Assembly: GCA_021802305.1 (NCBI GenBank)
Contig: JAKAAD010000053.1
Span: 1 to 6,809 of the forward strand
Direction: 5' to 3'
DNA from: a bacterium
GTDB taxonomy: Bacteria > Chlamydiota > Chlamydiia > Chlamydiales > Rhabdochlamydiaceae
Length of the DNA stretch: 6,809 bases
The position numbers were made by a program, and so were the translations under genes. This document shows positions 1 to 5,376 of this stretch, in pieces. Under the pieces are notes generated by a model. It was not told where the DNA came from. It made no database searches and saw only the letters and a list, made by a program, of their open reading frames with translations. Positions within the stretch are counted from its first letter, which is position 1. Each line of letters opens with the position of its first letter.

Positions 1-24
1 TGCCCATATTGAAACGATCTATCC
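1..24 (-). repeat. Inverted 24-nt copy of copB sequence at the window edge
   Basis: Positions 1-24 are the exact reverse complement of 916-939 inside copB. A weaker match continues beyond it: on the minus strand GTAAGCGCAATT lines up with GTTAGCTCAATT of copB, 10 of 12 identical. An exact match of this length is not expected by chance. The likeliest cause is a chimeric or fold-back join at a contig end. A real inverted duplicate of copB to the left is the alternative. Confidence 0.85.
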
Positions 25-27
25 AAA

Positions 28-219
28 TTGCGCTTACAAAAAATGTACAACAGCTTACAGCAATACAACAACTCAGTCAGTGCATTAGCACAAGGTACAA
101 ACGCAGAGATACAGTTTAGATCTGCAGAGTTTAACCAAATCATGTCAGCAACAAAAGCAATGCTTGAAAATACAATGAGAGCATTCGCTGCAATGGTTCG
201 CAACCAACAAGCTAAGTAA
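28..219 (+). CDS. 3' part of a small unknown protein in the translocator operon
   Basis: An open frame of 63 codons ends in TAA at 217-219, 19 nt before the next gene. I do not recognise the protein. It is rich in Asn, Gln, Ala and Met and looks mostly helical, like small secreted or chaperone-bound type III secretion proteins. The start is doubtful: the TTG at 28 and the ATG at 43 both lack a Shine-Dalgarno sequence, and the in-frame stop at 10-12 lies inside a 24-nt stretch that is an exact inverted copy of 916-939. The simplest reading is that the real 5' end was lost at a chimeric junction near 25, so that this is the C-terminal part of a longer protein. Its place before the next small gene and copB suggests a role with the translocators, but that is inference from neighbours only. 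Confidence 0.5.
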   Translation: MRLQKMYNSLQQYNNSVSALAQGTNAEIQFRSAEFNQIMSATKAMLENTMRAFAAMVRNQQAK

Positions 220-224
220 TAATT

Positions 225-230
225 AGGAGA
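225..230 (+). promoter_or_regulatory. Shine-Dalgarno sequence of the 129-residue gene
   Basis: AGGAGA lies 8 nt before the ATG at 239. It is the best ribosome binding site in the left block, and it supports both the reality and the start of the following unknown gene. Confidence 0.75.
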
Positions 231-238
231 TAAAAATT

Positions 239-628
239 ATGTCAAACTTTTTACAAGCAATTATGGCAGCGCAAGCAAGGACATGTCAATCCTTGTCAAG
301 CCAGCAAGCAACAGACGCGCAAACGGTGAAAACAACTGTGAGAGTGCTTTCGGACATGATGGCTCAGATGAAAAAAGATCTCAATGATGCACTTACTGAG
401 ATGAATAAAAATATTAACAATAACAATGCATTTGCGTATTGGCAAGCAGAATATAACAAGCGGCAAAATACATGGAATACCCATATCGGCCAGATACAGA
501 GCGGTTTGAGTCAAAACCAGGGGATAGTAACCGTCGATGGTACGAACTTGCAACAGCAATTACAAGTTGTAATGGCGATAAATACCATTGCGCAAATGTT
601 ATCAAGTTTATTGGGTTCATCATATTAA
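239..628 (+). CDS. Unknown 129-aa protein, type III secretion operon (CT577-like position)
   Basis: This 129-residue protein starts at an ATG with a clear AGGAGA site 8 nt upstream and ends 19 nt before copB. I do not recognise a domain. It is strikingly rich in Gln, Asn, Ser, Ala and Met, with an Asn-rich patch at residues 58-63, a short aromatic stretch (AFAYW, 64-68) and a hydrophobic C-terminal helix at about 107-126. There is no signal peptide or convincing membrane segment. As I recall, in Chlamydia a small protein of unknown function (CT577) sits directly before copB, and this gene occupies the same place at a similar size, so it may be the counterpart. Sequence homology to CT577 was not tested. 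A secreted translocon accessory or a chaperone-bound protein would fit; both are inference. Confidence 0.72.
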   Translation: MSNFLQAIMAAQARTCQSLSSQQATDAQTVKTTVRVLSDMMAQMKKDLNDALTEMNKNINNNNAFAYWQAEYNKRQNTWNTHIGQIQSGLSQNQGIVTVDGTNLQQQLQVVMAINTIAQMLSSLLGSSY

Positions 629-647
629 AAAATAATGTAGGTTAATT

Positions 648-1949
648 ATGAAAGAAAATAAAATAGAAGTAAAACACACTCCTCACCTAGCATCTACCAA
701 TCTTGTAAATGCGCAAGATCGTACACAAGATGAAAGGGAGAATCTCGCATTGCTGATAGCTTTGCAAGAGCTTGTGAGCAACGTAACAAAAGGAGCAGAG
801 TCACAGGAATTGCGAGGAGTAGAAGAGAAGGATGTGGATCATCAAGATCTAGGATATATTCTTGCTATGATGGCCCGAACGATAGGAGAGCTTCAGATCA
901 AGTTAGCTCAATTAGGGATAGATCGTTTCAATATGGGCAATGAGATTGCAAAACTCAATATAGAAGTAGCGCAAAAATCTCTTGAAACAGTTAGAGAAAA
1001 AATAGAAGAAATTCAGAAAAAGCAAGCAGAAGCTGAGAAATGGAGTACCATTGTGAAAGTGGTTGGGGGGATCGTTACGGGAATTGTGGTGATCGTTGCT
1101 CTTGCTTCGCAGCAATACATACTTGCGGCTTTGGCAATCGCCACGTACGCAGCGACGGTTTCCGGAGGAATGGATAAACTGACAGGCGAAAATGGCGTTC
1201 TTACAAATGCATTGCAAGATGTCGGCCTTTCTAAGGAAGATGCAATGCTCCTTGCAGGTGCGATCGTTGTGATTGCAACGATGCTTCTATCTGCTGGAGT
1301 TGCAGGGGGAACAACTGCTATACTGAATGCTGCTGCAGCGAGAAGTGCTACCGTTGCTGCGAATACAGCTGCGCGAGGTGTTTCTGTCGGCGGACAGGCG
1401 CTTAAAATGGCCCTTGTAGGAGGAATGCAAGCGCTCTCTTCTTCGGGATTTATCAATAATGCTGCTGTAAAAGCGGCCAAAGCTGCGGCGGAAGGAGACG
1501 CTGATGAAGAGCAAAAATGGCAGATTGCTCTTACTGTTGTATTCTCTGCAGTAGCCATGGCGCTCAGTTTGGGAGTAGGAGCTTCTTTGGTAAATTCAGG
1601 AATGAGTGGTGGATCCGCGTTCACTCGTTGGATGAGCTCAGATGCACTTACAAAGTTCATTAAGATGGGAGTTGTAGGGCAAGGAATTGGGTCTGTAGCA
1701 ATGGGTGGAGGACAGATGGGAATAGGTGTCGTGCAAAAAGATCAAGGAGAGATAGAAAAAGAGATTGGGGTACAGCAGGCTTGGCAGGAATTAGCCTATG
1801 CAAACCTTGGAATCAACAATAAGGAGCGCAAGGCAGATATGGACCAACTCATGAAGATGCTGAAGTCCATTGCTGAAGCACTCAAAGATGGAGAAGCTGC
1901 TTGGATGAAGGGGCAACAAGAAGTGGCAAAAGTCCTTGCAGGAAGATAA
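648..1949 (+). CDS. copB: CopB/YopB-like type III secretion translocator
   Basis: A 433-residue protein with the architecture of the major hydrophobic translocator that forms a pore in the host membrane. The N-terminal third is hydrophilic, with a probable coiled coil at about 95-131 (KLNIEVAQKSLETVREKIEE). It is followed by strong hydrophobic segments at about 134-171 and 198-220, an Ala/Gly-rich stretch at 221-282, another hydrophobic segment at 291-315, a Gly-rich region at 341-362 and an amphipathic C-terminus. There is no signal peptide, as expected for a type III substrate. The ATG at 648 has only a weak GTAGG upstream, so translation is probably coupled to the gene before it. As I recall, Chlamydia CopB is somewhat longer (near 490 residues). 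The following gene is CopD-like, the usual partner. The broad class is fairly safe. Calling it copB rather than a copB2 paralogue rests on context. Confidence 0.8.
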   Translation: MKENKIEVKHTPHLASTNLVNAQDRTQDERENLALLIALQELVSNVTKGAESQELRGVEEKDVDHQDLGYILAMMARTIGELQIKLAQLGIDRFNMGNEIAKLNIEVAQKSLETVREKIEEIQKKQAEAEKWSTIVKVVGGIVTGIVVIVALASQQYILAALAIATYAATVSGGMDKLTGENGVLTNALQDVGLSKEDAMLLAGAIVVIATMLLSAGVAGGTTAILNAAAARSATVAANTAARGVSVGGQALKMALVGGMQALSSSGFINNAAVKAAKAAAEGDADEEQKWQIALTVVFSAVAMALSLGVGASLVNSGMSGGSAFTRWMSSDALTKFIKMGVVGQGIGSVAMGGGQMGIGVVQKDQGEIEKEIGVQQAWQELAYANLGINNKERKADMDQLMKMLKSIAEALKDGEAAWMKGQQEVAKVLAGR

Positions 1950-1965
1950 AAATTACACAAAAATA

Positions 1966-1971
1966 AAGGGG
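1966..1971 (+). promoter_or_regulatory. Shine-Dalgarno sequence deciding the copD start
   Basis: AAGGGG lies 6 nt before the ATG at 1978. It argues against the upstream in-frame TTG at 1936, which sits inside the end of copB and has no such site. Confidence 0.75.
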
Positions 1972-1977
1972 AAAAAT

Positions 1978-2982
1978 ATGGCATTAGAAACCAAAAAAGC
2001 TAAGTTCATCGAAGAGGGAAAGGAGGTAAAAATCTTTCCTCAGGGATCAAACGCACCCAAAGTAGGAACTACAGATGGGGGCTTGCCGGTAGGTGCAATT
2101 GTATCCGGTGGTGCACAAGCAGTCTTAATGACTACATTGATTGAAATTGCAAGGCAATGCCGCGAACTCATGAATCTACATAAACAACTTGCAAACCAGC
2201 AGTTGGATGTACTCGTTCATCAAAAAGAAGATGGATCATACGATGGTCTTTTAATTGGAATGAGCAATGCTACTATGAGTGCTGCAAATGCGCAGGCTAA
2301 CCAAGCAATTGCACAAGGGTGGTCTTCAATTGCTGGCGGAGTGATGGGAGTAGGAGGAGCCTTATATTCGACGGGTGCTCTTTCTGGCCTACGCCAATCG
2401 TTTAGCAAAACCTACCAGAGCCCAGAAACCAAGCTCAATCTTGCAGACAAGACACTTCAAAAGTTCCAGGAGATGGATAAGGCAACTCTTGCGAATGCAA
2501 AACCTACGGACAACACTCTTTCCAACCAACCGCAACCGGTAAGCAATGCAAGAGAATTGTTCAAAGAATCTTCTATAAACAATGGATTTCAAGGCAGCAA
2601 GATCAAGGACGAATATAAAAATCAAATCAGCAAAGCGGCCAAGGATCCTGAATTTAGAAGAGAACTTCAAACTAGAATGCAACAAGCGCAGTCAGAAGTA
2701 GACCTCTTGAGAAGAGAGATTGCTGATCGTCCGGTAAAAACGAATCTGATGATGAACATCACAGATGGGTTTAGTAAAGGGGCATCGAGTATGGCTGTTG
2801 CAGAGTACGAAAAGGAGAGGGGAACACACCAAGCAAAAGCAGAACTCTATCGCAGTATGTCAAGCCTCGCACAAGAAGCGGAGCAAGCGGCAAGCCAAAA
2901 GGCGAGCGAAGCGTTCTCCGAGCTCAATCAGCACATCCAAGGCATGATCCAAGCGATGATGGCCGCGGCCCAGAACGTCTAA
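1978..2982 (+). CDS. copD: CopD/YopD-like type III secretion translocator
   Basis: A 334-residue protein starting at an ATG with AAGGGG 6 nt upstream, 28 nt after copB. It has one moderately hydrophobic segment at about 113-137, a helical N-terminal part (about 45-80), and a long charged helical or coiled-coil C-terminal half (about 215-330) rich in Gln, Ala and Glu. That matches the minor translocator of a type III system, which usually has a single membrane segment and pairs with the CopB-type protein in the pore. There is no signal peptide. As I recall, Chlamydia CopD is longer (around 440 residues), so this is a compact version. The last 100 nt are clearly richer in G+C than the start of the gene (about 58% against 37% by hand count). 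A strong terminator follows 28 nt after the stop, so this closes the operon. Assignment rests on architecture and gene order. Confidence 0.75.
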   Translation: MALETKKAKFIEEGKEVKIFPQGSNAPKVGTTDGGLPVGAIVSGGAQAVLMTTLIEIARQCRELMNLHKQLANQQLDVLVHQKEDGSYDGLLIGMSNATMSAANAQANQAIAQGWSSIAGGVMGVGGALYSTGALSGLRQSFSKTYQSPETKLNLADKTLQKFQEMDKATLANAKPTDNTLSNQPQPVSNARELFKESSINNGFQGSKIKDEYKNQISKAAKDPEFRRELQTRMQQAQSEVDLLRREIADRPVKTNLMMNITDGFSKGASSMAVAEYEKERGTHQAKAELYRSMSSLAQEAEQAASQKASEAFSELNQHIQGMIQAMMAAAQNV

Positions 2983-3009
2983 GACAAACAACGAGAAATT
3001 CTCCAAGCG

Positions 3010-3042
3010 AAGCCACTCTCTCTCGAGAGTGGCTTTTTTTTT
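3010..3042 (+). terminator. Rho-independent terminator of the translocator operon
   Basis: A perfect 10-bp stem (3011-3020 with 3025-3034), extended by an A-T pair at 3010/3035, closes a TCTC loop. The 3' arm runs into nine T residues (3034-3042). There is no T tract on the opposite side, so it works for + strand transcripts only. Confidence 0.9.
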
Positions 3043-3051
3043 AGCGCTCTC

Positions 3052-3079
3052 TTGTACGAAATCTCGTACGGGATATAAT
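3052..3079 (+). promoter_or_regulatory. Promoter of the tRNA-Gly/tig unit
   Basis: A perfect TATAAT -10 box lies at 3074-3079, with TTGTAC at 3052-3057 as a partial -35 box and a 16-nt spacer. Transcription would start near 3086, giving a leader of about 40 nt before the first tRNA. It sits just after the preceding terminator. A 6-bp inverted repeat overlaps the -35 region (separate entry). Confidence 0.65.
3054..3069. repeat. Inverted repeat overlapping the -35 box
   Basis: GTACGA-AATC-TCGTAC is a perfect 6-bp inverted repeat with a 4-nt centre. It covers most of the -35 hexamer and the start of the spacer of the tRNA promoter. It could be a small operator or simply chance; no regulator is visible nearby. 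Confidence 0.4.
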
Positions 3080-3127
3080 CTTAACTTTGTATATTTTTTG
3101 AATCATTTTGGCGTGGGAATTCCTATC

Positions 3128-3200
3128 GCGGGTGTAGCTCAGCCGGTAGAGCATCACGTTCCCAACGTGAGGGTCGTGAGTTCGAACCTCATCACCCGCT
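3128..3200 (+). tRNA. tRNA-Gly (anticodon CCC)
   Basis: A full cloverleaf can be drawn. The acceptor stem is GCGGGTG/CACCCGC with discriminator T at 3200, the D stem GCTC/GAGC, the anticodon stem TCACG/CGTGA with loop TTCCCAA (anticodon CCC at 3161-3163), and the T arm GTGAG-TTCGAAC-CTCAT. No CCA is encoded. It would read GGG codons. It differs from the tRNA-Gly(GCC) at 3283-3354 only by one extra C in the D loop and by C for G at anticodon position 34. Confidence 0.95.
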
Positions 3201-3203
3201 AGT

Positions 3204-3277
3204 TGTACCAAGCTCGTGTGAAAAGTAGCGGCTGTCTGACGGCACTAAAATTTTACTTTTCACATGAGCTTGGTGTA
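3204..3277 (+). repeat. Long hairpin between the two tRNA-Gly genes
   Basis: The arms 3207-3227 and 3254-3274 are inverted copies matching at 20 of 21 positions; the one mismatch becomes a G-U pair in RNA. In RNA, wobble pairs and one A-U pair could extend the stem to 3204/3277. The loop is 26 nt (3228-3253). No T tract follows, so it is not an ordinary intrinsic terminator. It could be a processing signal (for example an RNase III-type site) in a two-tRNA precursor, a small mobile-element remnant, or a structure that limits read-through. Confidence 0.8.
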
Positions 3278-3282
3278 TAAGT

Positions 3283-3354
3283 GCGGGTGTAGCTCAGCGG
3301 TAGAGCATCACGTTGCCAACGTGAGGGTCGTGAGTTCGAACCTCATCACCCGCT
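3283..3354 (+). tRNA. tRNA-Gly (anticodon GCC)
   Basis: A complete cloverleaf with the same stems as the upstream tRNA-Gly. The D loop is AGCGGTA, the anticodon loop TTGCCAA (anticodon GCC at 3315-3317) and the discriminator T at 3354. No CCA is encoded. It reads GGC and GGU codons. It ends only 19 nt before the start codon of tig and has no promoter of its own that I can see, so tRNA 3' processing would free the tig messenger if the two are transcribed together. Confidence 0.96.
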
Positions 3355-3373
3355 TTGGTTTAAAAGGAAAGCA

Positions 3374-4714
3374 ATGGAACAGAAAGGTAATATAGAAGAA
3401 GCTAAAGCAGAAGAATTTCGTGGGGGAGACGTGCTCTTCACCGTGCATCGAAAGCCAAAATGCATGGTGGAATTTGCAGTGGAGGCACAAGAAGAACTCG
3501 TGCAGAAAGCGCGCCGTGCAGCGCTTAAAAAGGTAGGAAAGCAAGTTTCTCATCCTGGGTTTCGCAAAGGAAAAGTCCCTGAACAAGTACTCCTCAAGAG
3601 TTACCCCGAGGAAATTGATAAAGAATGGCAGCATGAAATTGCAACACTCGCTTTTCAAGAATGTGAAAAGTTGGCAAATATTCCCGTCCTTCACCGAGAA
3701 GCAAAGATCTCTTTTGAGTGCAAAAGCCATTCGGAAAAGGGCGCTGTTTTAACGCTTTCTTTTGAAACGGAGCCAGAAGTGCCCATGGTCGACCCAAAGG
3801 TCATAGAGCTCAAAAAGCATACTAGACCGGAAGTGAATGAAGAAAAAGTCAAAGAGACTATACGACAAACGCAATTTTTCTTTGCAAAATGGGAAACTGT
3901 AGAGGGTCGTGCGGTGGAACAAGGCGATTTTGTCTTGCTCGATCTCGATGTCATTGAAGAGGATGGATCCTCAAAACCGCTGTTTTCGCACACGCGGTTT
4001 GAAGTCGTGGAAAAATCAATGGCTCAGTGGATGCGCTCGCTTTTATTGGGAATGAACGTAGGGGATGTGAAGGAAGGCGTTAGCGTGCCAGACCAGGACG
4101 AGAAACTCCATGGCCAAGAAGATTTGCAGCCCAAAAAAGTGCGCATCAAATTGATTGCCATTGAAAAGGCCGAGCTTCCCCCGGTAGACGATGCATTTGC
4201 ACAAAAACTAGGGATTTCTACGGTGAAGGCATTACAAACGCGCATTGCAGAGCTTTTAAATAAGCAAGCAGATGCCCATGTAAGAGAGGATCTCCGTCAA
4301 CAAATTTCTGAAGCATTGCTTGCAAAGTTTCCTTTTGAATTACCTCAAACGCTTGTGCATAAAGAAGCAGAATTTCGATTGCGCCAGATTTCACAAGAAC
4401 CCGATTTCGTGAAATATTGGAAAGGCCTTTCAGAAGAAAAGCAAAAAGAGCTCATTGAAACTATTTATCAACAATCAGAAAAAGCTGTAAAAATCTTCTA
4501 TCTTTGTAAAAAAATTGTAGATGAAGCAAATATTTCCATTACACCTTCAGATGTGCCTGCTGCTCCTGATGAACCATTGGAACTGCTGTTAGGGATGCGT
4601 AGACACCATCACCATATGCGCAACCCGGAAGTAGAGCATGCGGAAGCCTTTGCTCGCCTTGTTCTCGAAAAAGCAGAAGATTACATTATTGAGCGCGCTA
4701 CAGAAGTAGCATAG
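3374..4714 (+). CDS. tig: Trigger factor (ribosome-associated chaperone)
   Basis: A 446-residue protein, about the usual family length, starting at an ATG with AAGGA 5 nt upstream. Trigger factor binds near the ribosome exit tunnel and shields nascent chains. The ribosome-binding domain is visible with the signature GFRKGKVP at residues 62-69. The central FKBP-like prolyl isomerase domain spans about 155-262 (GDFVLLDLD at 184-192), and the C-terminal chaperone domain begins near LPPVDDAFAQKLG (268-280). The isomerase domain looks degenerate: where the E. coli protein has MIPGF, this one reads MAQWM (216-220), losing the active-site pocket residues. A His-rich patch (HHHH at 411-414, His422) lies near the C-terminus. 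Neighbours clpP and clpX follow, the common bacterial order and the chlamydial one. The call is secure; loss of isomerase activity is inference. Confidence 0.95.
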   Translation: MEQKGNIEEAKAEEFRGGDVLFTVHRKPKCMVEFAVEAQEELVQKARRAALKKVGKQVSHPGFRKGKVPEQVLLKSYPEEIDKEWQHEIATLAFQECEKLANIPVLHREAKISFECKSHSEKGAVLTLSFETEPEVPMVDPKVIELKKHTRPEVNEEKVKETIRQTQFFFAKWETVEGRAVEQGDFVLLDLDVIEEDGSSKPLFSHTRFEVVEKSMAQWMRSLLLGMNVGDVKEGVSVPDQDEKLHGQEDLQPKKVRIKLIAIEKAELPPVDDAFAQKLGISTVKALQTRIAELLNKQADAHVREDLRQQISEALLAKFPFELPQTLVHKEAEFRLRQISQEPDFVKYWKGLSEEKQKELIETIYQQSEKAVKIFYLCKKIVDEANISITPSDVPAAPDEPLELLLGMRRHHHHMRNPEVEHAEAFARLVLEKAEDYIIERATEVA

Positions 4715-4761
4715 ATAGTACTTGCAGATTATTTGTATCGTTTTGCAATATTGCCCTACAT

Positions 4762-5376
4762 ATGTACACCGTTCCATACGTCATAGAAGACACAGCTCGT
4801 GGCGAACGCGCCATGGACATTTATTCTCGCCTTCTCAAAGACAGAATTGTCTTTGTCGGGACAGAGATCAATGATCAAGTAGCAAATACTGTCATTGCAC
4901 AGCTCTTATTTTTACGTGCGGAAGATCCTAAAAAAGATGTCAATGTATACATCAATTCGCCGGGAGGATACATCACGGCCGGCCTTGCGATTTACGATAC
5001 TATGCGATTTATGGGGTATGACATCAATACCTACTGCATCGGTCAAGCAGCATCGATGGGGGCACTGCTTCTTGCTGCTGGCACAAAGGGCAAGCGCTTT
5101 GCCCTTCCTCATAGCCGCATGATGATTCATCAGCCTACAGGGGGAATTGGAGGGACATCTGCCGATATTGCTCTTCAAGCGAAGGAAATTGGCGTATTGA
5201 AAAAGATTTGCGCAGAAATACTCGCAGAGCGTACGGGAAATCCCATCGAGAAAATATTGGCCGATTCCGAGAGAGATTTTTTCATGAGCCCGGAAGATGC
5301 ATTGAAGTATGGATCGCTTGGCTTAATCGATAAAATTGCTACACAGCCCCAAAAAGAGAAGGAAAAAAAGGAATGA
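4762..5376 (+). CDS. clpP: ATP-dependent Clp protease proteolytic subunit (ClpP2-type)
   Basis: The 204-residue serine peptidase that forms the 14-subunit degradation barrel and is fed by ClpX. The catalytic triad is complete: Ser98 (GQAASMGALLL), His123 (MMIHQP) and Asp172 (ERDFFM). The start at 4762 gives the expected N-terminus (VPYVIEDTARGERAMDIYSRLL), although no Shine-Dalgarno sequence lies before it. The gap from tig is 47 nt. The sequence closely resembles chlamydial ClpP2, the copy adjacent to clpX. Two oddities stand out. A conserved YGLID segment near the end reads YGSLGLID (183-190), a 3-residue insertion. The tail is a Lys/Glu-rich extension (QKEKEKKE) encoded over an A_AAA_AAG heptamer. 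The stop overlaps the clpX start as ATGA. An active peptidase is likely. Confidence 0.97.
   Translation: MYTVPYVIEDTARGERAMDIYSRLLKDRIVFVGTEINDQVANTVIAQLLFLRAEDPKKDVNVYINSPGGYITAGLAIYDTMRFMGYDINTYCIGQAASMGALLLAAGTKGKRFALPHSRMMIHQPTGGIGGTSADIALQAKEIGVLKKICAEILAERTGNPIEKILADSERDFFMSPEDALKYGSLGLIDKIATQPQKEKEKKE
5363..5376 (+). other. Possible -1 frameshift site at the clpP/clpX overlap
   Basis: The end of clpP reads GAA AAA AAG GAA TGA, so the dnaX-type slippery heptamer A_AAA_AAG (5364-5370) is in register with the zero frame. A -1 slip there gives GGA ATG ACC and continues straight into the clpX frame (ATG at 5373), avoiding the clpP stop at 5374-5376. A purine-rich AGAAGG (5357-5362) lies immediately upstream, closer than the spacing used in dnaX. 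The product would be a ClpP-ClpX fusion. The motif is seen directly; its use is not shown, and the AT-rich Lys/Glu tail makes chance possible. Confidence 0.35.

Noticed and set aside
1013..1660. Long minus-strand open frame of 215 codons
   Set aside because: It is the antisense shadow of the Ala/Gly-rich part of copB; the product is a low-complexity Ala/Thr/Ser/Pro chain with no family character.
1936..1977. Upstream TTG start for copD adding 14 residues
   Set aside because: It lies within the end of copB and has no ribosome binding site, while the ATG at 1978 has AAGGGG at a good distance.
2765..2947. Plus-strand open frame of 60 codons inside copD
   Set aside because: It is an out-of-frame Lys/Arg-rich shadow of the copD C-terminus with no ribosome binding site or family character.
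3276..3281. TATAAG as a -10 box for the second tRNA
   Set aside because: It ends 1 nt before the tRNA, so transcription would begin inside the tRNA.
3128..3354. Direct repeat of tRNA genes as a CRISPR or integration-site array
   Set aside because: The repeats are two complete tRNA genes; there is no third copy, integrase or flanking island in the window.
4722..4751. Promoter for clpP (TTGCAG, 18 nt, CAATAT)
   Set aside because: Each box matches the consensus at only 3 of 6 positions and the start site would make the messenger nearly leaderless; not enough to call.
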